Shown here piece after piece: positions 12,590 to 27,092 of a DNA stretch of 64,000 nucleotides. Below the pieces are notes generated by a model. That model did no database searches and was not told where the DNA came from. It saw only the letters and a program-made list of their open reading frames with translations. Source of the stretch: Pararge aegeria (taxonomy: Eukaryota; Arthropoda; Insecta; Lepidoptera; Nymphalidae); the NCBI RefSeq assembly GCF_905163445.1, contig NC_053205.1, forward strand, positions 3,100,001 to 3,164,000, given 5' to 3'. Position 1 is the stretch's first letter. Every line of letters begins with the position of its first letter. The position numbers and the translations under genes were made by a program.

Positions 12590-14481
12590 ATGACAACATC
12601 GCAAATCGAAACGGAAAATACTCAAATGACAAATGATTTATATCGTCTGCTGAAGAAATATACTGGGTTGAGAAACCTTATCCGGGAACTTAAGGTATTT
12701 AGATATGTATATGTATAGATAAATACTGGTCTGATACCCCTTCATAGGTGCTTATTCGAGATAATCGTATTAATTATCTTAGAGGATTTCTCCATAAAAT
12801 AAAATAAGAATCGTATGTGTCACACTACTGCAGCGGCCAGCGAAAGAGGCATTGCTGGACGAACGTGTAAATGTATACAAATGTATCCGATCTCTACTTA
12901 TTAGTAACATTGATATGATAATATCCGTACTCGATTACACTAGAATTAAACATTTTTCCGTCTTTAATGCATGGAGTGGATAAGATTGAATATAATATTT
13001 TTTCAGGTATACTAAAATTTTATGTGTATATTTCAAAAGATGCCACCCGTCAACCAGGCAGAAATATTTTTGCATAGGTATAAAATACTACTAAAGCACT
13101 ACTAATTAATAGATCATGCTTCATATGATTTCACTACTTACCACCCACGGTTCTGACGCCATATTTGGCCTCCAAACCACGACAGATATGGATTTGCGCA
13201 CAACTTTTGCAGACCGCTGCAGTCATGTATTTGACCCGTACCATGCATGTAAAATTGCTGTAATTTGGATTTATCTCGTAGCAGTTTGTCAAAATAATAC
13301 TCAAATTTCCAAGCCTAAGTAAGAACTTTTTTTTTTCAGTTTTAGAAAACTTTATCTTTATTATACGAGCTGAATTGTCTGTTTTTCGTAAATTTTATGT
13401 TTACAATGAGATATAGATAAACCTGAGATATTATTCAAATCTGGTTGCAAGTCTTATTATCGTGACTTTATTATTGTATTAATAGGAAACTAGACTCATT
13501 TATTATATCAAGGTACATGTTATCGTGATTTTGCATCACATTTGTAGTAAATGATGTATGTACATTTAATATTAAATTATAACAATATGTATAAATAAAA
13601 TATTTGAAATTCAAATAACTGTAACTGTGTGCTTATTAACTTATAATACCCATATATTATGTTTGTTTATAATAACAGAATCTTTTGGCTGAAAATATTT
13701 AAAATGCAATCCTGATTTTAAAATGTATGTACATATTTCAAAATCAAAGGAAATTTATTTAATTGAAAAGACAGGTACGCAAATGCCTGCTAATCTAATA
13801 CTTAATTGTAACAATTAAATACACTTACAACAAGATTGTGAAGTTTCTGAGAACTCTCACTGTAGGACCTGCTCGTGTATTCTGTAAACAAGCGATAAAC
13901 AGTCAATATTGTGTGCACACAAAATAGTTGACCGGACCGGCGACCTCAACATTTGTTTGGAAATTTTCGATGACCTGATGGTTTATAAATTACAGGTCCC
14001 GAGTTCAATCCCCGGCGGGGACAATTTAGGGATTGGTAATGTCTATATTTTCTCTGGTCTGGTCTAGCTAAGGCTTCGGCTACCTATCACTCTGCTGACA
14101 AAGATGTGTTGCCAAGCGCTGTATTGTTCCAGTATGATGTATCGTAGAAATCGATTAGGGGTATGGATTTAATATAACTGCCTTACCTACCCCTAACAGG
14201 TTTGCCCGCTACAATCTTAGACTGCATCATCACTTGCAATCAGGTGAGATTGCAATAAAAAATAACTTAAGATAAACTAGAGCTTGGATATAAAGAAGGA
14301 AAGAACTTTGGTTGCAAAATATGCATTTACTAATACATAAATTGTTTTTTCTTTCCAGTCGGAATACGTCAGTTCAAAGTTGTACCCGATGTTCCCAAGA
14401 TACACAATGCTGAAAGATATGATTAAGGACATCATGCACGACCCTGATTACATGGAAGTCTGCCACGAGGTCGACCCTTAG
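12590..14481 (+). CDS. Small two-exon protein, likely host gene (75 aa)
   Basis: Read as join(12590..12694,14359..14481). Exon 1 is preceded by a good splice acceptor (gtttcag, ending 12,587), ends in AAG|gtattt, and codes 35 aa from ATG 12,590. Exon 2 follows ttctttccag, starts in the same phase and codes 40 aa to TAG at 14,479-14,481; AATAAA follows at 14,495. The product is charged and helical-looking. It contains LLKKYTGLRNLIRELK across the end of exon 1 and YPMFPRYTMLKDMIKDIMHD in exon 2, ending in CHEVDP. I do not recognise the family. The acceptor before exon 1 implies an upstream exon, so the ATG may be internal. No decay is visible, and its codon use and lack of transposon motifs set it apart from its surroundings. 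Confidence 0.6.
12695..14358 (+). other. Intron of the small gene
   Basis: 1,664-bp intron with GT/AG ends. Apart from the SINE at 13,941-14,272 it holds AT-rich unique-looking sequence. A 68-codon open frame at 13,116-13,322 has no recognisable motif. Confidence 0.55.
13941..14272 (+). mobile_element. tRNA-headed SINE, older copy
   Basis: A B-box-like gagttcaatcc lies in the head. The body has ctctggtctggtctagctaaggcttcggc, a cgattaggggtat segment and a tail ending caggtgagattgcaataaaaaa. It is the same family as the SINE at 40,389, which differs by many substitutions and an insertion in the head. Confidence 0.75.
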
Positions 14482-15132
14482 CGAGGCGTGCGCAAATAAA
14501 TGAGAGCCTCTTTCACCGACCGATCGCGGTCGAGACGTCGCTAGAAGCAAATCCTTTTAGGGTTATGAATTAATGATTCATTGCCACTTTAAATTTCTCC
14601 ATACAAGCCTTGCTTAGGTGTTCGCTCATACGCAATTTACAATTTTGGGTTTACCGAACAATTTTTGAATAATGATGCGGCCAGAACTTTCAACTAGATA
14701 AGAATATCTAGTTGAAATTTCTGTAAGGAAAGATTTAGGTATGGAAGGATTTAAGTAAGAAAGCTGCAACCAACATCGCTACATAACCAACTACGTTTAT
14801 ATTTTTCATTCATCATCGGTTTAAAAGTTATTTCGTATAATAATTAGCTTGCTATGATTTCCTTGCTTGCGAAACAGATATAATTATAGATAGGTAGGTA
14901 CCTACGAAATGTGTGCTAAAACATTGCGTGTTTTATTGATATGTGAAACATAGAATTTTGGTTCGAGAAGGAATATTCTAAGCAGGGTAAAGTTTGCGTA
15001 ATCTTATTCGGCCAGGCCGATGTAGAATCTCCGAGAAGAGAAGATAACTATTCAATTTTTAAAAACTATATCCAAGCAAGCAATCGTGTTTCGTGTCTTC
15101 CTTTAGTCCAGCCAACTTAGATCGCCCATTGT
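14482..15132. other. 3' flank of the small gene, no further gene seen
   Basis: Unique-looking DNA containing the possible polyadenylation signal at 14,495. No coding region or recognised repeat was found. It ends where the duplicated flank of the window start begins. Confidence 0.5.
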
Positions 15133-18100
15133 CATTTCTATGCTTTTTACATTGGAGATATGATATGACTATTGTGAATATATGTATTAACTTGAAGCTA
15201 CGCAAGAAGAGTTTAAATAAGTAAATAATGTACTAAAGTACTAATAATGTTTAAATAAGTAAATAATGTACTAAAGAGTATAATGTAAGTAAGTATATAA
15301 TGTAAATAAGTATATAATGTACTAATGTATATAATCTAAATAAGTATATAATGTAAGTAAGTATATAATGTACTAAAGTATAAAATGTACTTAAGTATAT
15401 AATGTACATTAGTAAAAATGTACTTAAGTAAATAATGTACTTAAGTATATAATGTAAGTAAGTATATAATGTACTTAAGTATATAATGTATTTAAGTATA
15501 TAATGTACTTAAGTATATAATGTAAAAAAGTATATAATGTACTTAAGTATATAATGTAAGTAAGTATATAATGTAAATAAGTAAATAATGTACTTAAGTA
15601 TATAATGTAAGTAAGTATATAATGTACTTAAGTATATAATGAATTTAAGTAAATAATGTAAGTAAGTACATAATGTACTTAAGTATATAATGTAAGTAAG
15701 TATATAATGTACTTAAGTATATAATGTAAATAAGTATATAATGTACTTAAGTAAATAATGTACTTAAGTAAAAATGTACTAAAGTATATAATGATCTTAA
15801 GTATTTAATGCAAGTATGTATATAATGTACTTAAGTATATAATGTATTTAAGTATATATAGAAATAAGTATATAACGTACTTAAGTATATAATGTTAATA
15901 AGTATATAATGTACTTAAGTAAATAATGTACTTAAGTATATAATGTAAGTAAGTATATAATGTACTTAAGTATATAATGTACTTAAGTATATAATGTACT
16001 TAAGTATATAATGTAAGTAAGTAAATAATGTAATAAAGTGTATAATGTAAGTAAGTATATAATGTTAATAAGTATATAATGTACTACTGTAAATAATCTC
16101 AATAAGTATATAAAATAAGTATATTATTTACTTAAGTAAATTATGTACTAAATATATAATGTACTTAAGTATATAATGTAAATAAGTATATAATGTAACT
16201 AAGTATATAACGTAATTAAGTATATAATGTACATAAGTAAATAATGTTCTTAAGTATATAATGTAAATAAGTATATAATGTACTTAAGTAAATAATGTAC
16301 TTAAGTATATTATGTAAATAAGTATATAATGTACTTAAAAATATAATGAACTTAAGTATTTAATGTAAGTAAGTATATAATGTACTTAAGTATATAATGT
16401 ATTTAAGTACATAATGTACTTAAGTATATAATGTAAGTTATTATATAATGTACTTAAGTATATAATGAACTTAAGTAAATAATGTACTTAAGTATATAAT
16501 GTACTTAAGTATATAATGTAAGTAAGTACATAATGTACTTAAGTATATAATGTAAGTAAGTATATAATGTACTTAAGTATATAATTTAAATAAGTATATA
16601 ATCTAGCTAAGTATATAATGTACTTAAGTATATAATGTACTTAAGTATATAATGTAAGTAAGTATATAATGTACTTAAGTACATAATGTAAATAAGTATA
16701 TAATGTAAGTAAGTATATAATATAATTAGGTATATAATGTACTTAAGTTCTTAAGTAAATAATGTACTAATGTATATAATTTTAAATAAGTATATAATGT
16801 AAATAAGTATATAATGTACTTAAGTAAATAATGTACTTAAGTATATAATGTAAATAAGTAAATAATGTACTTAAGTATATAATGTACTTAAGTAAATAAT
16901 GTACTTAAGTATATAATTTAAGTAAGTATATAATGTACTTAAGTATATAATGTAAGTAAGTATATAATGTACTTAAGTATATAATGTAAATAAGTATATA
17001 ATGTACTAAAGTATATAATCTAAATAAGTATATAATGTATTTAAGTAAATAATGTAAGTAAGTGTATTATGTACTTAAGTATATAATGTACTTAAGTATA
17101 TAATATATTTAAGTATATAATGTATTATGTAAATAATGTAAGTAAGTATATAATGTACTTAAGTATATAATGTAAATAAGTATATAATGTACTTAAGTAA
17201 ATAATGTACTTAAGTAGATAATGTACTTAAGTATATAATGTACTTAAGTATATAATGTACTTAAGTATATTATGTACTTAAGTATATAATGTACTAATGT
17301 ATATAATCTAAATAAGTATATAATGTAAGTAAGTATATAGTTTACTAAAGTAAATTATGTACTTAAGTATATAATGTAAATAAGTATATAATGTACTTAA
17401 GTATATAATGTACTTTAGTAAATAATGTACTTAAATATATAATGTAAGTAAGTATATAATGTACTTAAGTATATAATGTACTTGAGTAAATAATGTACTT
17501 AAGTATATAATGTAAGTAAGTATATAATGTACTAAAGTATATAATCTAAATAAGTATATTATTTAAGTAAATAATGTAAGTAAGTATATAATGTACTACT
17601 TAAGTATATAATGTACTTAAGTATATTATGTAAGTAAGTATATAATGTACTAAAGTATATAATGTAAATAAGTATATAATGTACTTAGTAAAAATGTACT
17701 TAAGTAAATAATGTACTAAAGTATATAATCTAAATAAGTATATAATGTATTTTAGTAAATAATGTAAGTAAGCATATAAGCTAAATAAGTATATAATGTT
17801 TTTTAGTAAATAATGTAAGTAAGTTTATAATGTACTTAAGTATATACTGTTAGTAAGTATATAATATACTACTTAAGTATATAATGTACTTAGGTATATA
17901 AAGTACTTAAGTAAATAATGTACTTAAGTATATATCGTACTTATGTGTATAATGTACTTAGGTATATAATGTATTTAAGTATATAATGTACTTAAGTATA
18001 TAATGTAAATAAGTAAATAATGTACTAAAGTGTATAATGTAAGTAAGTATATAATGTAAATAAGTATATAATGTACTAATGTATATAATCCAAATAAGTA

Positions 18101-18182
18101 TATAATGTAAGTAAGTATATAATTTACTTAAGTAAAAGTAAGTATATAATTTTCTTAAGTAAATTATGTAAATAAGTATATA
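15133..18182. repeat. Second copy of window positions 1-3,050
   Basis: The match runs at a constant offset of 15,132 through unique flank and 17-bp satellite. One difference was noticed (T at 2,648, G at 17,780). At about 3,050/18,182 the two copies diverge. In block 1 the sequence there jumps back to a copy of 1,577 onward, whereas here it continues with the taactaagtatataacg variant. Confidence 0.85.
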
Positions 18183-21100
18183 ATGTAACTAAGTATATAA
18201 CGTAATTAAGTATATAAAGTAAATAAGTAAATAATGTTCTTAAGTATATAATGTTCTTAAGTATATAATGTACTTAAGTAAATAATGTACTTAAGTATAT
18301 AATGTATTTAAGTATATAATGTATTTAAGTAAATAATGTAAGTAAGTATATAATGTAAGTAAGTATATAATGTACTTAAGTAAATAATGTACTTAAGTAT
18401 ATAATTTAAGTAAGTATATAATGTACTTAAGTATATAATGTAAGTAAGTATATAATGTACTTAAGTACATAATGTAAATAAGTATATAATGTACTAAAGT
18501 ATATAATCTACATAAGTATATAATGTATTTAAGTAAATAATGTAAGTAAGTGTATAATGTACTTAAGTATATAATGTACTTAAGTATATAATATATTTAA
18601 GTATATAATGTATTTAAGTAAATAATGTAAGTAAGTATATAATTTACTTAAGTATATAATGTACTACTTAAGTATATAATGTACTTAAGTATATACTGTA
18701 TTTAAGTATATAATGTAAATAAGTATATAATATACTTAGTAAAAATGTACTTAAGTATATAATGTAAATAAGTTTATAATGTATTTAAGTAAATAATGTA
18801 CATAAGTATATAATGTACTTAAGTATATAATGTACTTAAGTATATAATGTACTTAAGTATATTATGTAAGTATATAATGTACTTAAGTATATAATGTACT
18901 TAAGTATATAATGTAAGTAAGTATATAATGTACTTAAGTGTATAATGTAAGTAAGTATATAATGTAAATAAGTATATAATGTACTACTGTAAATAATCTC
19001 AATAAGTATAAAATATAAGTATATAATTTACTTAAGTAAATTATGTACTTAAGTATATAATGTAAATAAGTATATAATGTAACTAAGTATATAACGTAAT
19101 TAAGTATATAATGTAAATAAGTAAATAATGTTCTTAAGTATATAATGTAAATAAGTATATAATGTACTTAAGTAAATAATGTACTTAAGTATATTATGTA
19201 TTTAAGTATATAATGTATTTAAGTATATAATGTAAATAAGTATATAATGTACTTAAGTATTTAATGTAAGTAAGTATATAATGTACTTAAGTATATAATG
19301 TATTTAAGTATATAATGTACTTAAGTATATAATGTATTTAAGTATATTTAGAAATAAGTATATAACGTACTTAAGTATATAATGTACTAAAGTATATAAT
19401 TTAAGTAAGTATATAATGTACTTAAGTATATAATGTAAGTAAGTATATAATGTACTTAAGTATTTAATGTAAATAAGTATATAATGTACTAAAGTATATA
19501 ATCTAAATAAGTATATAATGTATTTAAGTAAATAATGTAAGTAAGTGTATAATGTACTTAAGTATATAATGTACTTAAGTATATAATGTAAATAAGTATA
19601 TAATGTAACTAAGTATATAACGTAATTAAGTATATAATGTAAATAAGTAAATAATGTTCTTAAGTATATAATGTAAATAAGTATATAATGTACTTAAGTA
19701 AATAATGTACTTAAGTATATTATGTATTTAAGTATATAATGTATTTAAGTATATAATGTAAATAAGTATATAATGTACTTAAGTATATAATGAACTTAAG
19801 TATTTAATGTAAGTAAGTATGTAATGTACTTAAGTATATAATGTATTTAAGTATATAATGTACTTAAGTATATAATGTAAGTAATTATATAATGTACTTA
19901 AGTATATAATGTATTTAAGTATATATAGAAATAAGTATATAACGTACTTAAGTATATAATGTACTTAAGTATATAATTTAAGTAAGTATATAATGAACTT
20001 AAGTATATAATGTAAGTAAGTACATAATGTACTTAAGTATATAATGTAAGTAAGTATATAATGTACTTAAGTATATAATTTAAATAAGTATATAATCTAG
20101 CTAAGTATATAATGTACTTAAGTATATAATGTAAGTAAGTATATAATGTACTTAAGTACATAATGAAAATAAGTATATAATGTAAGTAAGTATATAATAT
20201 AATTAGGTATATAATGTACTTAAGTTCTTAAGTAAATAATGTACTAATGTATATAATTTTAAATAAGTATATAATGTAAATAAGTATATAATGTACTTAA
20301 GTAAATAATGTACTTAAGTATATAATGTAAATAAGTAAATAATGTACTTAAGTATATAATTTAAGTAAGTATATAATGTACTTAAGTATATAATGTAAGT
20401 AAGTATATAATGTACTTAAGTATATAATGTAAATAAGTATATAATGTACTAAAGTATATAATCTAAATAAGTATATAATGTATTTAAGTAAATAATGTAA
20501 GTAAGTGTATTATGTACTTAAGTATATAATGTACTTAAGTATATAATATATTTAAGTATATAATGTATTATGTAAATAATGTAAGTAAGTATATAATGTA
20601 CTTAAGTATATAATGTAAATAAGTATATAATGTACTTAAGTAAATAATGTACTTAAGTATATAATGTACTTAAGTATATAATGTACTTAAGTATATAATG
20701 TACTTAAGTATATTATGTACTTAAGTATATAATGTACTAATGTATATAATCTAAATAAGTATATAATGTAAGTAAGTATATAGTTTACTAAAGTAAATTA
20801 TGTACTTAAGTATATAATGTAAATAAGTATATAAATTACTTAAGTATATAATGTACTTTAGTAAATAATGTACTTAAATATATAATGTAAGTAAGTATAT
20901 AATGTACTTAAGTATATAATGTACTTGAGTAAATAATGTACTTAAGTATATAATGTAAGTAAGTATATAATGTACTAAAGTATATAATCTAAATAAGTAT
21001 ATTATTTAAGTAAATAATGTAAGTAAGTATATAATGTACTACTTAAGTATATAATGTACTTAAGTATATTATGTAAGTAAGTATATAATGTACTAAAGTA

Positions 21101-24100
21101 TATAATGTAAATAAGTATATAATGTACTTAGTAAAAATGTAATTTAGTAAATAATGTACTAAAGTATATAATCTAAATAAGTATATAATGTATTTTAGTA
21201 AATAATGTAAGTAAGTATATAATCTAAATAAGTATATAATGTATTTTAGTAAATAATGTAAGTAAGTTTATAATGTACTTAAGTATATACTGTTAGTAAG
21301 TATATAATATACTACTTAAGTATATAATGTACTTAGGTATATAAAGTACTTAAGTAAATAATGTACTTAAGTATATATCGTACTTATGTGTATAATGTAC
21401 TTAGGTATATAATGTATTTAAGTATATAATGTACTTAAGTATATAATGTAAATAAGTAAATAATGTACTAAAGTGTATAATGTAAGTAAGTATTTAATGT
21501 AAATAAGTATATAATGTACTAATGTATATAATCCAAATAAGTATATAATGTAAGTAAGTATATAATTTACTTAAGTAAAAGTAAGTATATAATTTTCTTA
21601 AGTAAATTATGTAAATAAGTATATAATGTAACTAAGTATATAACGTATTTAAGTATATAATGTATTTAAGTAAATAATGTAAGTAAGTATATAATGTAAG
21701 TAAGTATATAATGTACTTAAGTAAATAATGTACTTAAGTATATAATTTAAGTAAGTATATAATGTACTTAAGTATATAATGTAAGTAAGTATATAATGTA
21801 CTTAAGTATATAATGTAAATAAGTATATAATGTACTAAAGTATATAATCTACATAAGTATATAATGTATTTAAGTAAATAATGTAAGTAAGTGTATAATG
21901 TACTTAAGTATATAATGTACTTAAGTATATAATATATTTAAGTATATAATGTATTTAAGTAAATAATGTAAGTAAGTATATAATTTACTTAAGTATATAA
22001 TGTACTACTTAAGTATATAATGTACTTAAGTATATACTGTATTTAAGTATATAATGTAAATAAGTATATAATATACTTAGTAAAAATGTACTTAAGTATA
22101 TAATGTAAATAAGTATATAATGTATTTAAGTAAATAATGTACATAAGTATATAATGTACTTAAGTATATAATGTACTTAAGTATATAATGTACTTAAGTA
22201 TATTATGTAAGTAAGTATATAATGTACTTAAGTATATAATGTACTTAAGTATATAATGTAAGTAAGTATATAATGTACTTAAGTGTATAATGTAAGTAAG
22301 TATATAATGTAAATAAGTATATAATGTACTACTGTAAATAATCTCAATAAGTATATAATATAAGTATATAATTTACTTAAGTAAATTATGTACTTAAGTA
22401 TATAATGTAAATAAGTATATAATGTAACTAAGTATATAACGTAATTAAGTATATAATGTAAATAAGTAAATAATGTTCTTAAGTATATAATGTAAATAAG
22501 TATATAATGTACTTAAGTAAATAATGTTCTTAAGTATATTATGTATTTAAGTATCTAATGTATTTAAGTATATAATGTAAATAAGTATATAATGTACTTA
22601 AGTATATAATGAACTTAAGTATTTAATGTAAGTAAGTATATAATGTACTTAAGTATATAATGTATTTAAGTATACAATGTACTTAAGTATATAATGTAAA
22701 TAAGTAAATAATGTACTAAAGTGTATAATGTAAGTAAGTATATAATGTAAATAAGTATATAATGTACTAATGTATATAATCCAAATAAGTATATAATGTA
22801 AGTAAGTATATAATTTACTTAAGTAAAAGTAAGTATATAATTTTCTTAAGTAAATTATGTAAATAAGTATATAATGTAACTAAGTATATAACGTAAATAA
22901 GTATATAAAGTAAATAAGTAAATAATGTTCTTAAGTATATAATGTTCTTAAGTATATAATGTACTTAAGTAAATAATGTAAGTAAGTATATAATGTACTT
23001 AAGTATATAATGTACTACTTAAGTATATAATGTACTTAAGTATATACTGTATTTAAGTATATAATGTTAATAAGTATATAATGTACTTAGTAAAAATGTA
23101 CTTAAGTATATAATGTAAATAAGTATATAATGTACTTAAGTAAATAATGTACTTATGTGTATAATGTACTTAGGTATATAATGTATTTAAGTATATAATG
23201 TACTTAAGTATATAATGTAAATAAGTAAATAATGTACTAAAGTGTATAATGTAAGTAAGTATATAATGTTAATAAGTATATAATGTACTAATGTATATAA
23301 TCCAAATAAGTATATAATGTAAGTAAGTATATAATTTACTTAAGTAAAAGTAAGTATATAATTTTCTTAAGTAAATTATGTAAATAAGTATATAATGTAA
23401 CTAAGTATATAACGTAAATAAGTATATAATGTACTTAAGTATATAATGTAAATAAGTATATAATGTACTAATGTATATAATCCAAATAAGTATATAATGT
23501 AAGTAAGTATATAATTTACTTAAGTAAAAGTAAGTATATAATTTTCTTAAGTAAATTATGTAAATAAGTATATAATGTAACTAAGTATATAACGTAAATA
23601 AGTATATAAAGTAAATAAGTAAATAATGTTCTTAAGTATATAATGTTCTTAAGTATATAATGTACTTAAGTAAATAATGTACTTAAGTATATAATATACT
23701 TAAGTATATAATGTATTTAAGTATATAATGTATTTAAGTAAATAATGTAAGTAAGTATATAATGTAAGTAAGTATATAATGTACTTAAGTAAATAATGTA
23801 AATAAGTATATAATGTAACTAAGTTTATAACGTAAATAAGTATATAAAGTAAATAAGTAAATAATGTTCTTAAGTATATAATGTTCTTAAGTATATAATG
23901 TACTTAAGTAAATAATGTACTTAAGTATATAATATACTTAAGTATATAATGTATTTAAGTATATAATGTATTTAAGTAAATAATGTAATGTAAATAAGTA
24001 TATAATGTACTTAAGTATATAATGAACTTAATTATTTAATGTAAGTAAGTATGTAATGTACTTAAGTATATAATGTATTTAAGTATATAATGTACTTAAG

Positions 24101-25573
24101 TATATAATGTAAGTAATTATATAATGTACTTAAGTATATAATGTATTTAAGTATATATTGAAATAAGTATATAACGTACTTAAGTATATAATGTACTTAA
24201 GTATATAATTTAAGTAAGTATATTATGTACTTAAGTATAAAATGTAAGTAAGTATATAACGTACTTAAGTATATAATGTACTTAAGTATATAATTTAAGT
24301 AAGTATATAATGTACTTAAGTATATAATGTAAGTAAGTATATAATGTAAGTAAGTATATAATGTACTTAAGTATATAATGTACTATTTAAGTATATAATG
24401 TACTTAAGTATATACTGTTTTTAAGTATATAATGTAAATAAGTATATAATGTACTTAGTAAAAATGTACTTAAGTATATAATGTAAATAAGTATATAATG
24501 TACTTAAGTAAATAATGTACTTATGTGTATAATGTACTTAGGTATATAATGTATTTAAGTATATAATGTACTTAAGTATATAATGTAAATAAGTAAATAA
24601 TGTACTAAAGTGTATAATGTAAGTAAGTATATAATGTAAATAAGTATATAATGTACTAATGTATATAATCCAAATAACTATATAATGTAAGTAAGTATAT
24701 AATTTACTTAAGTAAAAGTAAGTATATAATTTTCTTAAGTAAATTATGTAAATAAGTATATAATGTAACTAAGTATATAACGTAAATAAGTATATAAAGT
24801 AAATAAGTAAATAATGTTCTTAAGTATATAATGTTCTTAAGTATATAATGTACTTAAGTAAATAATGTAAGTAAGTATATAATGTACTTAAGTATATAAT
24901 GTACTACTTAAGTATATAATGTACTTAAGTATATACTGTATTTAAGTATATAATGTTAATAAGTATATAATGTACTTAGTAAAAATGTACTTAAATATAT
25001 TATGTAAATAAGTATATAATGTACTTAAGTAAATAATGTACTTATGTGTATAATGTACTTAGGTATATAATGTATTTAAGTATATAATGTACTTAAGTAT
25101 ATAATGTAAATAAGTAAATAATGTACTAAAGTGTATAATGTAAGTAAGTATATAATGTTAATAAGTATATAATGTACTAATGTATATAATCCAAATAAGT
25201 ATATAATGTAAGTAAGTATATAATTTACTTAAGTAAAAGTAAGTATATAATTTTCTTAAGTAAATTATGTAAATAAGTATATAATGTAACTAAGTATATA
25301 ACGTAAATAAGTATATAATGTACTTAAGTATATAATGTAAATAAGTATATAATGTACTAATGTATATAATCCAAATAAGTATATAATGTAAGTAAGTATA
25401 TAATTTACTTAAGTAAAAGTAAGTATATAATTTTCTTAAGTAAATTATGTAAATAAGTATATAATGTAACTAAGTATATAACGTAAATAAATATATAAAG
25501 TAAATAAGTAAATAATGTTCTTAAGTATATAATGTTCTTAAGTATATAATGTACTTAAGTAAATAATGTACTT
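15211..25573. repeat. 17-bp satellite, block 2
   Basis: Same monomer and variants as block 1, with long-range higher-order copying. From about 20,305 it belongs to the first copy of the 8,069-bp tandem unit. No genes. Confidence 0.97.
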
Positions 25574-27092
25574 CAAAATTCAAAATTCAAAATTCAAAAT
25601 TCAAAATTCAAAATTCATTTATTTCAAGTAGGCCTAATACAAGCACTTTTGAAACGTCAAGTCTGTCCGTGTGTAGTGACTCTACCACCGGTTCGGAAGG
25701 CAGATTCTACCGAGAAGAAGCCGGCAAGAAACTCAGCAGTTGCTCTTTTCCAACATCAAAAATTTACATTTTATATTTTAACATTCATTTTTCTATCTTG
25801 TGAGAGATGAAAGCGGAGCCGGGTGCTTCCAAGCAACCTTGTCATTAAGAAACTCATCAATTGTATAATAACCTCGCTGTAATAAATGTGTTTTAACACA
25901 TTCTTTAAACTTATGGATTGGTAGGTCCAAAATTACCTTAGGAATCATATTATAAAAGCGTATACTCAATCCCACAAATGACTTCTGCACCTTTCGCAGA
26001 CGATATGCAGATGTCACTAATTTATGACCATTTCTTGTAAGTCGACTGTTTATATCCACTTTTTGTTTATAAAGACTAATATGTTGTCTTACAAATACTA
26101 TATTGTTATAAATGTATTGTGAGGCTACCGTAAGTATACCAATTTCTTTAAATTTTTCACGGAGCGATTCACGTGATTTAAGTTTATATATTGACCGTAC
26201 AGCTCTTTTCTGCAATATGAATATAGTTTCAATATCAGCAGCTTTGCCCCATAATAAGATCCCGTAAGACATCACACTATGAAAGTACGCGAAGTAAACA
26301 AGTCTTGCTGTTTCTACGTCAGTAATCTGTCTAATTTTCCTGACGGCGTAGGCAGCCGAGCTTAGTTTACCTGCTAGTGTATCTATATGGGTACCCCACT
26401 GAAGCTTACAATCCAAGGTCATGCCCAGAAAAACTGTGGAATCTTCCATTTTTAGTGATTCTCCATTTATTATTATATTTTTATTAACTTTCTTTACATT
26501 TGGTAAAATAAATTCCACACACTTAGTTTTTTTTGCATTTAAAAGTAAATTATTGACAGTAAACCAGTGCGACACATGCGACATAGCACGGCTTACATCG
26601 TCAGAGTTGTCTCTACCTCTATCAGTTTTAAAAATTAGAGATGTATCATCAGCAAACAGTACAATGTCACAGGTTTCACTGACATGGTGTGGTAGATCAT
26701 TTATATACACCAAAAATAGAAAGGGACCCAAGATTGAACCCTGTGGGACACCCATTGACGTAGCCGACCCCTGCGACTTAATGTCTTTTATGCAAACCCT
26801 TTGGGTTCTGTCACTGAGATAAGAGGCAACCAAATTTAGTGCAACGTTTTTGATACCATAATGGGCTAGTTTAAGAAGCAAGGTTTTATGATCGACACAA
26901 TCGAATGCTTTGGATAGATCACAAAAAACACCAATGGCATTCTGCGAACGTTCCCAGGCATCGTACACATGTTTTAAAAGTTTAGCGCCTGCATCCGTGG
27001 TGCTACGACCTTTAGTAAAACCGTACTGCTCCGGATGTAGTAAGTTATTTACATTGAAGTGATTCAAAAGTTGATTTAATATAATTATAGTA
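25574..27092 (-). mobile_element. 5'-truncated Jockey-type LINE in satellite, copy A
   Basis: On the minus strand it has a truncated ORF, a 3' UTR (25,619-25,792) and a tail of six 7-bp units (TTTTGAA type, 25,574-25,618). Satellite flanks both sides. The left flank stops within the monomer at ...aatgtactt, and the right flank resumes at aagtatataatatactt. Comparable satellite sites without the insertion are present near 5,300, 23,680 and 31,745. Confidence 0.9.
25793..27067 (-). pseudogene. Jockey-type reverse transcriptase, C-terminal half, copy A
   Basis: Open for 424 codons but 5' truncated: the first codon counted is TTG and the frame runs on upstream to the truncation point, so there is no true start. 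It retains RT motif 2 (HPEQYGFTKGRSTTDA), motif A (VFCDLSKAFDCVDH), motif B (GVPQGSILGPFLF) and the catalytic LFADDTSLIF, then thumb and C-terminal regions ending FLNDKVAWKHPAP. The endonuclease and RT fingers are missing, so it cannot mobilise itself. The frame has not decayed, so insertion was fairly recent. Confidence 0.88.

Noticed and set aside
13116..13322. 68-codon frame in the intron of the small gene
   Set aside because: No motif, no splice context and AT-rich surroundings; chance ORF is the simpler view.
26421..26822. 133-codon plus-strand frame, and its twin at 34,490
   Set aside because: Antisense shadow of the Jockey reverse transcriptase; codon structure belongs to the minus strand.
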